A program made the translations under genes and the position numbers. Below are positions 18,201-25,032 of a stretch of 64,000 bases of DNA, in pieces (the first letter of the stretch is position 1; each line of letters opens with the position of its first letter). Where the stretch lies: contig NZ_JTDB02000001.1 in the NCBI RefSeq assembly GCF_000785435.2, positions 372,001 through 436,000 of the forward strand, in the 5' to 3' direction. This DNA is from Paraburkholderia sacchari. GTDB taxonomy: Bacteria > Pseudomonadota > Gammaproteobacteria > Burkholderiales > Burkholderiaceae. Below the pieces are notes generated by a model, which saw only the letters and a program-made list of their open reading frames with translations, had not been told where the DNA came from and searched no databases.

Positions 18201-18470
18201 TACTCGTTCACGAGCGCGCTTTCGGTGCAGTTGCTGAAGTCGCTCGCGCCGGTGCTGCGACCGCTGCTGGAGGAAAAGGGCGCGCCGGACCGCAGGCTGA
18301 AGGCCGGAAGCGGCTCGCAGGAGATGACGCTGATCGATCAGCAGACGGGCGCGGTGCAACGCGCGAGCTTGCCGCTTGATCAATTGCGCGCGGCCGCTGG
18401 CTGGTCCAGCACGGCGCCGGGGTTTTATACGGATGCCAAATCAATCAAGGTGGAGGCGAATGTGAAATAA
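15240..18470 (+). CDS. Large divergent class A penicillin-binding protein (transglycosylase/transpeptidase)
   Basis: The 1076-residue protein has one N-terminal membrane anchor (KWGFVLAILVAIAIVVRIV). A GT51-like region keeps the catalytic-type E174-D175 pair (LLFIEDKYLL) and GGSTLATQIEKF, but lacks the usual FxxHxG after ED. The transpeptidase domain has all three motifs: STAK (S507, K510), SVN (615-617) and KTG (935-937). The gap between SVN and KTG is about 320 residues, far longer than the roughly 125 in E. coli PBP1b, so there is a large insertion. GGGAG lies just before ATG 15240. Peptidoglycan synthesis is expected; a specialised role is likely. Confidence 0.88.
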   Translation: MSRPSVRFPLPATHARSVWRWIKWGFVLAILVAIAIVVRIVQIEIDTSRLQARYLSELTRDIGFAVEPGQSHSIRFPTTNGPYDVRLGYAQLPAFTTRLEERGFTVAAQARDSARMIALADEGLFLPYEEKDQAGIVLRDTNGATLFHTRYPQRTYENFGAVPPLVRDSLLFIEDKYLLAADQPNRNPAIDWGRFSRAVVDQGVRLVNRHQHAPGGSTLATQIEKFRHSDGGRTATPPEKLRQIASASVRAYLDGPQTMPARQQILVHYLNSVPLSAKAGVGEVNGIGDGLAAWYGRDFRDVNRILREPVSESTLDEQALAFRQVLSLLIAQRAPSYFLQKNNDALAKLTDSYLRLLGSGGVISPALRDAALATQLALDRTKPRPRAPTSYVEHKTVLTMRTQLMQALGLKTIYDLDRLDLSAVSTLDDAVQRAVSDRLADAATKDGARAAGLVGDKMLTPADDPSKIAYSFTLFERRGNENVVRVQTDSVNQPFDINSGARLNLGSTAKLRTLITYLQIVSALNAKYANEDPKTLRAMIPQVDPSDALTRWALDYLSTTRDHSLPAMLEAAVQRKYSASPGETFYTGGGAQSFNNFESSENAQILTVQSAFQHSVNLVFVRLMRDIVHYEMIQVAGPPSTYLDDPAVRNRYLTQFADGESQVYMKRFYTRYTGKSNDEALQILLKHTRKGPARIATVLRSANPNGDPAWFNAQMRAQLKNTKFQWLDDEELARYYNKYAIDKFNLNDRGYIAGIHPLELWLLNYLHTHPEATLAQVQAQSRDVRLYTYKWLFKTRYYATQNRRIRRMIEMQAYAEIGKSWRALGYPFDNITPSFGAAIGASGDRPSALAYLIGLVSSNGEKLPTHSFESLDFARGTPYETRFVHAAKPPQPLISPEIAQVTRELLTSVVEGGTAKRLADGMAFPGGKTLPVYGKTGTGDQRFNVYAPGARLIESRKVNRSATFVFVIGDRFYGTLTAWVHEPYAARYSFTSALSVQLLKSLAPVLRPLLEEKGAPDRRLKAGSGSQEMTLIDQQTGAVQRASLPLDQLRAAAGWSSTAPGFYTDAKSIKVEANVK

Positions 18471-18515
18471 CGTAGCGCCGATGAGCCCGGCATCGATGAG
18501 TCGGTGGGACAAACG

Positions 18516-18547
18516 AGAAACGCGCCTGTTCGGGCGCGTTTCTTTTT
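18516..18547 (+). terminator. Rho-independent terminator after the PBP gene
   Basis: The 11-bp stem AGAAACGCGCC / GGCGCGTTTCT encloses the loop TGTTCG and is followed by a TTTTT run. It begins 45 bp past the PBP stop codon. Confidence 0.9.
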
Positions 18548-18595
18548 GGGATGGTTCAAGCGTTCGAGTCGACGGGCGCATCTGCGCCGCGCCGG

Positions 18596-19117
18596 TCAAT
18601 ACGAACCCGGCGGCGGCGGGGGCGGCGACCCGGGTGGCGGAGGCGGCAGATAGCGTTGTTGCGGCTGATAGTACGGCTGTTGCGTCTGCATGCCGCCCGG
18701 CACGGGAACGCGGTTGCCGGTGGCGTACATGCACTGGAGATACGCGTAGTCGTAGCGGCGCTGGACGTCGTAGGCCGAACCCTGAACGTTGCCCATGCCC
18801 ACCGCGCTGCCCGCGAGCAGGCCGGCGCCCGCGCCGACGGCAGCGCCGCTGCCGCCGCCGAACGCCGCGCCCGCGGCAGCGCCAAGGGCCGTGCCGACTA
18901 CGGCGCTGCCCACGGCGGTATTGGTCGTGGCCTGGTTGGTGGTGGCGCCGCCCACCTGCTGGAACGCGAACTGGCGACAGTTGTAGTCGTCGTTACGGAA
19001 CTGGTCGAAGCTCTTGCCGGTGCCCGGCAGGGCCATCACGCTCGGTCCGGCCGGGACCACGGCGCATGCGCTCAAAAGGCCAGCGGCGGCGAGCAGCGCG
19101 AAATAGATCGGTTTCAT
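18596..19117 (-). CDS. Glycine-zipper outer-membrane lipoprotein
   Basis: The 173-residue product has a lipoprotein signal (MKPIYFALLAAAGLLSAC, lipobox LSAC). A region with FDQFRNDDYNCRQFAFQQ follows. A long Gly/Ala zipper then runs from GSAVVGTALGAAAGAAFG to GAGLLAGSAVGMG, then YDVQRRYDYAYLQCMYATGN, and a Pro-rich C-terminus (PPPPPGSPPPPPPG). Glycine-zipper lipoproteins insert in or span the outer membrane. ATG 19117 is preferred over an upstream TTG at 19123. It sits 21 bp downstream of another exported protein, probably in one operon. Confidence 0.82.
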   Translation of the reverse strand: MKPIYFALLAAAGLLSACAVVPAGPSVMALPGTGKSFDQFRNDDYNCRQFAFQQVGGATTNQATTNTAVGSAVVGTALGAAAGAAFGGGSGAAVGAGAGLLAGSAVGMGNVQGSAYDVQRRYDYAYLQCMYATGNRVPVPGGMQTQQPYYQPQQRYLPPPPPGSPPPPPPGSY

Positions 19118-19138
19118 GTGCAACTCGATATCGTTGAA

Positions 19139-19507
19139 TCAGTTCGAAGGTGCGGGCTGGGCCGGTACGGCGCGCCAGCCTGACGAGCACTGCTTTACAT
19201 ACGGGTAGTAGGTTTTCGACGCGTCGCAGTAGTACCACGTGTCGCTGTTTTCGCCCTCGTTGTAGCCGGTGTCTGGTCCTTGCGCTTGGTGCTGGCCCTG
19301 CTCGATGTACTGGGGCGGTTGCGGGGGCGGCGCGTCAATCACGGGCACTGGCGCATAGTAGTAAGGCACCGGGGCAACCGGGTAGTAATAGGGCACGCCG
19401 CCGCCGATAAAAACACCCACGCGCGCCGCGTGTGCCGCGCCGCTCGCGCAGGCGAGGGCAGCCAGAGCGGCCGTGGCGGCCCCGAACATCCATTTCGACC
19501 TTCTCAC
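19139..19507 (-). CDS. Exported Pro/Tyr-rich hypothetical protein
   Basis: The likely start is GTG 19507 (GGAG 6 nt upstream), giving 122 residues. The signal peptide MRRSKWMFGAATAALAALACASGAAHA has an AHA cleavage site. The mature part is rich in Pro and Tyr (YYYPVAPVPYYYAPVPV) and ends in the compact motif WYYCDASKTYYPYVKQCSSG-W-x-VPAQP. That motif recurs in exported proteins of proteobacteria and suggests a disulfide-bonded minidomain. It precedes the glycine-zipper lipoprotein on the same strand. Function unknown. Confidence 0.75.
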   Translation of the reverse strand: MRRSKWMFGAATAALAALACASGAAHAARVGVFIGGGVPYYYPVAPVPYYYAPVPVIDAPPPQPPQYIEQGQHQAQGPDTGYNEGENSDTWYYCDASKTYYPYVKQCSSGWRAVPAQPAPSN

Positions 19508-19892
19508 AACGATCTCCAGAAAAGAATTGGGCGGTGCGCTCGTGCCGGTCCGGCCTTGCGCGCCCGCGCATCCTGAAACGCTAAAACATCGCGCCATTCA
19601 ATGCAATTACGCGACCGCCACTGATTTTTCGGGTTGTTACAACGATGCGACAGGATACGACCCGTTCGCCTTGGCGGTTCGTGCCTTTCCATCGCCGCGC
19701 CCGGATACGCCCGACCCGATAAATAAGGGCTTGCAGCCTGTAAGACGCCGATGCGCCCTGGTGGCGTGAAGAATTCGAATAGTCATTTCGATTAGCTGAT
19801 CACCGTGTGCATAGCGACCCGCTTAGACTCGCTCGCTCCGTGCGAGGTGTGAGCCATTTATTGCACGTCACCGATTTACTGAGGACTACAAC
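19508..19892. other. Intergenic region, divergent promoters
   Basis: This 385-bp gap lies between the exported Pro/Tyr-rich protein (-) and the DUF2844 gene (+). I see no ORF with good codon use and no strong palindrome. GAGG at 19880-19883 is the SD for the DUF2844 gene. Confidence 0.5.
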
Positions 19893-20360
19893 ATGAAGGG
19901 AATTCTGACGGTGGGTACGGCGGCGGCGATAGGACTCGCCGCTGTGCCTGCATGGGCGGGATTGGGCGGCGCGCCCGCATTTCCTGATGCGCAGCGGACG
20001 CCGTCCGCGCGCTTGATGGCAGCCGTCAACGCGGCCACCACGACGTGGACCGTTACGACGACCACGCTCGAAAACGATACCGTTATCCACGAGTATCTCG
20101 ATGCCAGCGGCACCGTCTTTGCCGTTTCCTGGCGCGGGCCGCGTGTTGGATCGCTCGACGCGCTGCTCGGCAACTACTTTCCCGCCTGGCAAAAGGGACT
20201 GGCGGCGGCGCAGTCGGCTCGGCGCGGCGGCTACGGGCCCGTTGCCATGCATCAGCCCGACCTCGTCGTCGAGACGGGCGGACATATGGGTGCATTGACG
20301 GGCCGTGCGTGGTTGCCAAAGGCGCTGCCGCAAGGCTTCAACGTCGATCAGATCCAATGA
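19893..20360 (+). CDS. DUF2844 domain exported protein
   Basis: The 155-residue protein has a signal peptide ending AWA|GLGG. The mature region includes TVIHEYLDASGTVFAVSWRGPRVGSL and GNYFPAWQKGLAAAQSARRG, typical of the DUF2844 family seen mainly in Burkholderiaceae. The function is not established. It is translationally close to the DUF3443 lipoprotein (an ATGA overlap if the latter starts at 20357), and these two families are regularly adjacent. A joint extracytoplasmic role, for example protease plus substrate or chaperone, is my inference. Confidence 0.85.
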   Translation: MKGILTVGTAAAIGLAAVPAWAGLGGAPAFPDAQRTPSARLMAAVNAATTTWTVTTTTLENDTVIHEYLDASGTVFAVSWRGPRVGSLDALLGNYFPAWQKGLAAAQSARRGGYGPVAMHQPDLVVETGGHMGALTGRAWLPKALPQGFNVDQIQ

Positions 20361-20374
20361 GCGGGGAACGCGCA

Positions 20375-22150
20375 ATGAACAAGATCATGATGGTTTGCGC
20401 GCTCAGCGCGAGCATGCTGCTGGCGGGCTGTGGCGGCGGCGGCGGGGATGGTCCCGTGGTATCGAACAGCACCGCTGCCGGGGCTTCGGCAGCGTCGGAC
20501 GCGGCAAGCGGCGGCGCGTCGGGTGACAAGAACCCGAGTTCGGGTGGTTCGGGTTCTGGTGGATCGAGTTCTGGCGGGTCGGGTTCAGGTGGGTCGGGCT
20601 CAGGTGGTTCCAGCTCAGGTGGTTCCAGCTCGGGCGGCTCCAACTCGGGCGGCTCCAACTCGGGCGGTTCGAGTTCAGGCGGTTCAGGTTCGGGCGGCTC
20701 GGGTTCGGGCGGCTCGGGTTCGGGCGGGTCGAGTTCGGGTGGTTCGGGTTCGGGTGGTTCGAGTTCAGGTGGTTCGGGTTCGGGTGGATCGAGTTCAGGT
20801 GGATCGAGTTCAGGTGGTTCGGGCTCAGGCGGCTCGGGTTCGGGTGGTTCGAGTTCAGGTGGATCGGGCTCAGGTGGCTCGGGTTCGGGTGGTTCGAGTT
20901 CGGGCGGTTCGAGTTCGGGTGGCTCGGGTTCGGGTGGATCGGGCTCAGGCGGCACGAGTTCAGGTGGTTCGGGCTCAGGCGGCTCGAGCTCCGGCACCTC
21001 CGGCTCCGGCACTTCCGGTTCCTCAGGTGGTGGCTCCTCAGCCGATATCGGCAATACGATTCCGCTGCTCGTGTCGGCGGCAAGCGCCGTGCGCAACTTC
21101 CCGCTCGTGAGCGTTACCGTGTGCCAGCCCGGCAGCGGCGCACAGACGAATTGCGCGACGATCGACAACGTCTTGCTCGACACCGGCTCATTCGGCTTGC
21201 GCCTCTACGCTTCGGCGATCCCCGCCTCGACGCTCGCCGCACTGCCCGTGCAAACCGATCCTGCCAGCGGCAAGAACGTGGCGGCGTGTGGCGCGTTCGG
21301 CTCGGGCTATACGTGGGGAAGCTTGCGCGCCGCGGACGTGAAGCTTGCGCGCGAAGTGGCCCCTGCCGTGCCCATCCAGGTGATCGGCGACGCCGCCATC
21401 GCCTCGTCCGCGCCGGCTTCGTGCGTCTGGAACACAGCGCTCACGAGCCCGGTGGCGCTGGGCGCGAACGGCATACTGGGCGTAGGCGTCGCGCGCTACG
21501 ATTGCGGTGCGGCGTGCACGCGTCCCACGCCGCGCACCGGCTACTACTACGCCGACACCGCGCCGGCCACGCCCATCTCGATGCCGCTCGCCAACCAGGT
21601 CACGAATCCGGTGGCGCTTTTTCCCGTCGACAATAACGGCCTGATCGTGGACACCCCGGCGATTGCCGCCGATGGCGCGCCCACGGCGACCGGCACGGTG
21701 ACTTTCGGCATCGGCACGCAGGCGAACAACCAGTTGGCGGGTGCGGGCGCAACCATCCTCGCGACCGATCGCTGGGGTAACTTCAAGGGCAGCGTCGGTA
21801 ATGGCAGCACGGTGCAAATGTTCATCGACTCGGGTTCGAACACGCTGAGCTTCGAGGACTGGTCGATCATCCAGGATAAGGGGTTCTATGTGCCCGCCAC
21901 GCCGCTCAAACGTTCAGTGGCGCTCTCCGACGCGAACGGCGTGAATGGCGTGACAGACATCGTAATCGGCAATGCGGATGCGATGCTCGCGTCGCTGAAC
22001 TTCGCGTTCAGCACGCTAGCCACGTTCCTTGCGCAAACCGTCGATCTGGGCATGCCGTTCTTCTACGGCCGGCGTATCTACTACGGGATCGAAGGCACGT
22101 CGTCCGGAGCAGGTGCCACGGGCCCCTATGTTGCGTATCTGTCGCGCTAA
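20375..22150 (+). CDS. DUF3443 lipoprotein with aspartic-protease-like motifs and a Gly/Ser spacer
   Basis: The 591-residue product has a lipobox signal (MNKIMMVCALSASMLLAGC, Cys19). A spacer of about 150 residues built from GGS[GSN]S repeats (about 57-206) follows, then a globular DUF3443 domain. That domain contains VLLDTGSFGLRLY (D269) and MFIDSGSNTLSFED (D485). Two D[TS]GS motifs about 216 residues apart are what a bilobal pepsin-type aspartic protease would show. CGAFGSGYTWGSLRAADVKLA and ILGVGVARYDCG also fit pepsin-like loops. Proteolytic activity is inferred. ATG 20357 is an alternative start. It is probably lipid-anchored, with the catalytic part held off the membrane. Confidence 0.85.
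   Translation: MNKIMMVCALSASMLLAGCGGGGGDGPVVSNSTAAGASAASDAASGGASGDKNPSSGGSGSGGSSSGGSGSGGSGSGGSSSGGSSSGGSNSGGSNSGGSSSGGSGSGGSGSGGSGSGGSSSGGSGSGGSSSGGSGSGGSSSGGSSSGGSGSGGSGSGGSSSGGSGSGGSGSGGSSSGGSSSGGSGSGGSGSGGTSSGGSGSGGSSSGTSGSGTSGSSGGGSSADIGNTIPLLVSAASAVRNFPLVSVTVCQPGSGAQTNCATIDNVLLDTGSFGLRLYASAIPASTLAALPVQTDPASGKNVAACGAFGSGYTWGSLRAADVKLAREVAPAVPIQVIGDAAIASSAPASCVWNTALTSPVALGANGILGVGVARYDCGAACTRPTPRTGYYYADTAPATPISMPLANQVTNPVALFPVDNNGLIVDTPAIAADGAPTATGTVTFGIGTQANNQLAGAGATILATDRWGNFKGSVGNGSTVQMFIDSGSNTLSFEDWSIIQDKGFYVPATPLKRSVALSDANGVNGVTDIVIGNADAMLASLNFAFSTLATFLAQTVDLGMPFFYGRRIYYGIEGTSSGAGATGPYVAYLSR
20543..20990 (+). repeat. 15-bp tandem repeat coding for Gly-Gly-Ser-x-Ser units
   Basis: There are about 30 imperfect units of ggt-ggt-tcg-ggt-tcg type, differing mostly at third positions and at the fourth codon (Gly, Ser or Asn). 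The in-frame array within the DUF3443 gene makes a flexible linker. Copy number may vary between strains by slippage. Confidence 0.9.
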
Positions 22151-22170
22151 TTTTTCCGGTCGACGGTCAT

Positions 22171-22203
22171 GAGAAGCGCGTCGCAAAAACGGCGCGCTTT
22201 CTC
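22171..22203 (+). terminator. Terminator after the DUF3443 gene
   Basis: GAGAAGCGCG pairs with CGCGCTTTCTC (one bulged T) across a 12-nt loop and is followed by TTTA. It starts 21 bp past the DUF3443 stop. Confidence 0.7.
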
Positions 22204-22326
22204 TTTATAGGCATAAAAGAAAAATATCCGGAGCGATGTCTAGGCAAACGTTTGCCCTGGCGGAAACCCCAGGTTAGCCAAGTCGCGCGATCGCCGATAT
22301 AGCGCTGGTAAGAGAGGCCAATTCGT

Positions 22327-22738
22327 GTGAGCGCGCAGGTCGAGCTCGAAGAAAGCGTGAAGCGCCGCGCGCAGAGCGATCAGCTCAAGGTCGAGAAACT
22401 GCTTGCCGTGGTGCGCAACGCCGCGTCGGGCGATTTGACCGGTCACGTGGAAGTGGCCGGGGACGAGCCGATCGACCAGCTTGCCGCCGGCATCAAAAGC
22501 ATGATGAGCGATCTTTCGGACGTGATCGGCAAGGTCGTGGGATCGGTGGGCACGTTCAAGGACTCGTCGCAGGACATTGCGGCGCGTGCTGACACGGTGG
22601 CGGGCGGCGCGCAGTTGCTCGGCGCGACCGTCGAGGAAATGAACGCATCGATCGAGGAACTCACGGCTTCGATCAATTCTATTGCCGACAACTCGCGCGG
22701 CGCCGATCAGCTCGCTAAAGACACGCAGCAGGCGGCAC
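22327..22738 (+). pseudogene. Methyl-accepting chemotaxis protein fragment (HAMP and start of signalling helix)
   Basis: The open frame from GTG 22327 encodes a HAMP-like segment (VVRNAASGDLTGHVEVAGDEPIDQLAAGIKSMM) and the first coiled-coil of an MCP signalling domain (LLGATVEEMNASIEELTASINSIADNSRGADQLAKDTQQA). The N-terminal sensing part is missing, and the hairpin tip that contacts CheA/CheW is also missing. After about 22733 the homology stops and cheR sequence begins in another frame. I read this as a receptor gene truncated at both ends by deletion. It is the first member of a decaying chemotaxis operon. Confidence 0.8.
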
Positions 22739-23162
22739 CGATATCTCCGGCGGCCTTCTGGCGAGTGCGCGCGCGGGCAGCTACAAGGGGCGCAGTTTCG
22801 AAGGCTTGCGCGAGCGGCATGCCGCGCTGCTACAGAGGTATTTTCGCAGCGACGGGGCGCAGGCGGACGTGGTCGACGCGTTGCGCGCGCATGTCGCGTT
22901 TCGCCGCCATAACCTCTACGCCGCGCCGCGTGATCTGGGCCACTTCGATCTGGTGCTGCTGCGCAACGTGCTGATCTACTTCGATCTCGAAGGGCAGCGG
23001 GCCGTGCTCGCGAACGTGCGCCGTGCGATGCGTCCCGGCGCCGTGCTGATCGTGGGCGAATCGGAGTCGATGAGTCGGTTGACGACGGGCTTTACGTTCG
23101 AGCAGCCCCTTATCTATCGCAACGGCCAGCCTCGCGAGGAGCGCCACCATGAGCACGCGTGA
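22731..23162 (+). pseudogene. cheR: cheR (chemotaxis methyltransferase) 3' fragment
   Basis: In the frame beginning at 22731 the sequence reads GGTDISGGLLASARAGSYKG, RHAALLQRYFRSD, FDLVLLRNVLIYFDLEGQRAVLANVRRAMRPGAVLIVGESES. This is the C-terminal half of a CheR SAM-dependent methyltransferase, including the LLRNVLIYFD motif. The N-terminal domain and the first SAM-binding motif are gone. It is out of frame with the receptor fragment that now precedes it, so no full enzyme can be made. The end overlaps the cheD start by 14 bp, preserving the old operon layout. Confidence 0.85.
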
Positions 23163-23523
23163 CGTGCAGGTGCGGATGTGCGAGATCGCGGTGAGCACTC
23201 GCGAAGACGCCCGCATTCTGCGCGCGACGCTGGGCTCGTGCGTGGGTATCGGGTTGCTGTGGCGCGCGGGCGGCGCCAACATGATGCATCACCGCACCAC
23301 GATTCACGAGCCGATAGGCGAGTTGAACGTGCGCATGGCGCAGCAACTTCTAGCGCATGCGCGCGTGCGCGTAATCCATATCGATGTGGGCGGCGAATGC
23401 GGCCGGCAGTTGACCATCGATTGCGGGCAGCAAGACTACGCCGTGCGCATGTCGGGCATTCCCGGAGTTCGCACATCGCGTTCGTCGCTTCTCGTTGTCA
23501 TTAGCTACGGAGCTTCACGATGA
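23149..23523 (+). CDS. cheD: CheD-like receptor deamidase with an internal deletion
   Basis: CheD deamidates glutamines on chemoreceptors. This copy is 124 residues, shorter than the usual 155-200. It keeps the nucleophile motif ATLGSCVGIGLLW and the C-terminal part (IGELNVRMAQQLL, VIHIDVGGECGRQLTIDCG). The middle is missing: RAGG is followed directly by ANMMHH, whereas normal CheD has G[MI]AHxMLP and some 50 further residues first. The catalytic His of that motif is therefore lost. It is probably inactive. It overlaps both neighbours (cheR fragment and, by ATGA, the triple-CheW gene). Confidence 0.75.
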   Translation: MSTRDVQVRMCEIAVSTREDARILRATLGSCVGIGLLWRAGGANMMHHRTTIHEPIGELNVRMAQQLLAHARVRVIHIDVGGECGRQLTIDCGQQDYAVRMSGIPGVRTSRSSLLVVISYGASR

Positions 23524-25013
23524 ACCATCGTTCGCTGGCCACGGGCGGCCAACTCGAGCTGTACGGGTCGTTCCTGCTGGCCGGCACGGAACTCGCGCTG
23601 CCCGTCGCCGCGCTCCAGGAGGTGGTCAATCACCCCGAGGCGCTGACGCCGGTTCCGCTCGCGCCGCCTTATCTGCTCGGGCTGTTCAATCTGCGCGGCA
23701 CGCTGATTCCCGTCGTCGATCTGCATCAGTTGCTGCACTTGCACGACGACGGTGCGGCGCTCGCGCGCAAGATTGCCATCGTGGAGGCTTCGGGCATGCG
23801 TGTGGGCCTGCGGTTCGATGCGACCGGCGAGATTCTGCGCGTGCCGAAGGACCAGGTGATTGCGATTGAGACCGCCGAAGGCGGCGCATCGGGGGCGATC
23901 GGCGCGGTGTTCAAGCTCGAAGGCGGCGAGCGCATTTTGCAGGTGCTTTCCGCGGCCGCGCTGCTCGGGCTGCGCGACGTGCCGCATTTTGCGCAACAGG
24001 TTGCGCACACAACGGAGCGCGGAGCGCAGCAAGGGCAGCGGCGCCAGAACGTTTCGTTCAAGGTGGGCGGAACGGCACTCGCGCTGCCGATGGGGGCGAT
24101 TCAGGAGATCATCCGCGTGCCGGCGCTGCAGCATTCGCCGATGGCCGACGATGTGTGCATCGGCATGCTCAACCTGCGCGGCGCAACCGTGCCGGTGCTC
24201 GATTTCGGCGCGTTCCTCGGCTTTGCGCGTGCGCCCGATGCTGCGGTTGCGACCGAGGAGCGGCGCATCGTGGTGCTCAACCGCGAAGTGGGGTGCTTCG
24301 GCCTGCTGGTGGACGAAGTTGCGAGCATCGTTGCGTACCGCGAAGACGAGCTATTGCAGATGCCGTCGTATGGGGACGCGCATCGCTCGCTGTTCGCGGG
24401 CTATCTCGCGGCGGGCGACTCGACCGGCGTGCTGCTCGTGAACGCCGATGCGCTCTTTGCGAACGAGCGCATCGCGACGCTGGCGACCACGCATCGCGAT
24501 CTCTACCGCAACGCGGCGCAGTCGGCCGACGCGACGCATAAGCGTGGCGGCGGCACGCGACAAACCCTCGTGACGTTCCGCATCGGCCAGTTGATCGGCG
24601 TGCGTATTGCCGAGTTGCGCGAGGTGATCGACTACCGCGACGACATCGTCAAGACGCCGGGCTTGCCGCCGTTCGTGCGAGGCGTGCTGAACTTGCGCGG
24701 CGTGCTCGTGACCGTCATCGACGTGCGTTCGATGTATGTGATGCCGCCCTACGAGGACCTTGGACACGCCAAGATCCTGATCGTCGAGCATCGCGGAGAA
24801 AAATATGGATTACTGGTCGATTCAGTGGAGGACATCGTCACGCTCAACGGCAGCGCGCAGTTGACGATGCCCGAGATGTTCATGCGCGCAGCCGGCACGC
24901 AAACGCGCGGGGACATGCGCGAGGCGGTGGAATTGCCGGGACAGGGCACCTTGATGCTGCTCGACCCCGCCCCGCTGTGCGAGCGGGTGGCCGAGCAAGC
25001 GGCAGCGTTTTGA
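23520..25013 (+). CDS. Protein with three tandem CheW domains
   Basis: The 497-residue protein contains three CheW-like adaptor domains at about 10-150, 180-320 and 345-490. Each has the family's hydrophobic core and NLRG motif: LFNLRGTLIPVVDL, MLNLRGATVPVLDF and VLNLRGVLVTVIDV. CheW couples receptors to the kinase CheA in arrays. Multi-CheW proteins occur in some beta- and gammaproteobacterial accessory arrays. The frame is intact while the receptor, cheR and cheD genes upstream are damaged, so it either serves another array or is the last part to decay. The stop lies 20 bp from convergent DUF2891. Confidence 0.9.
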   Translation: MNHRSLATGGQLELYGSFLLAGTELALPVAALQEVVNHPEALTPVPLAPPYLLGLFNLRGTLIPVVDLHQLLHLHDDGAALARKIAIVEASGMRVGLRFDATGEILRVPKDQVIAIETAEGGASGAIGAVFKLEGGERILQVLSAAALLGLRDVPHFAQQVAHTTERGAQQGQRRQNVSFKVGGTALALPMGAIQEIIRVPALQHSPMADDVCIGMLNLRGATVPVLDFGAFLGFARAPDAAVATEERRIVVLNREVGCFGLLVDEVASIVAYREDELLQMPSYGDAHRSLFAGYLAAGDSTGVLLVNADALFANERIATLATTHRDLYRNAAQSADATHKRGGGTRQTLVTFRIGQLIGVRIAELREVIDYRDDIVKTPGLPPFVRGVLNLRGVLVTVIDVRSMYVMPPYEDLGHAKILIVEHRGEKYGLLVDSVEDIVTLNGSAQLTMPEMFMRAAGTQTRGDMREAVELPGQGTLMLLDPAPLCERVAEQAAAF

Positions 25014-25032
25014 GCGGGGGATTACGCGGCGC

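Noticed and set aside
16500..18383. Minus-strand 627-codon frame opposite the PBP gene
   Set aside because: It is an antisense shadow of the PBP coding sequence with Arg/His-rich composition.
20338..21183. Minus-strand Pro/Glu repeat frame (PPEPEPPE) opposite the Gly/Ser tract
   Set aside because: It arises only because the 15-bp repeat stays open on the other strand; there is no signal peptide or ribosome site and the plus-strand gene is well supported.
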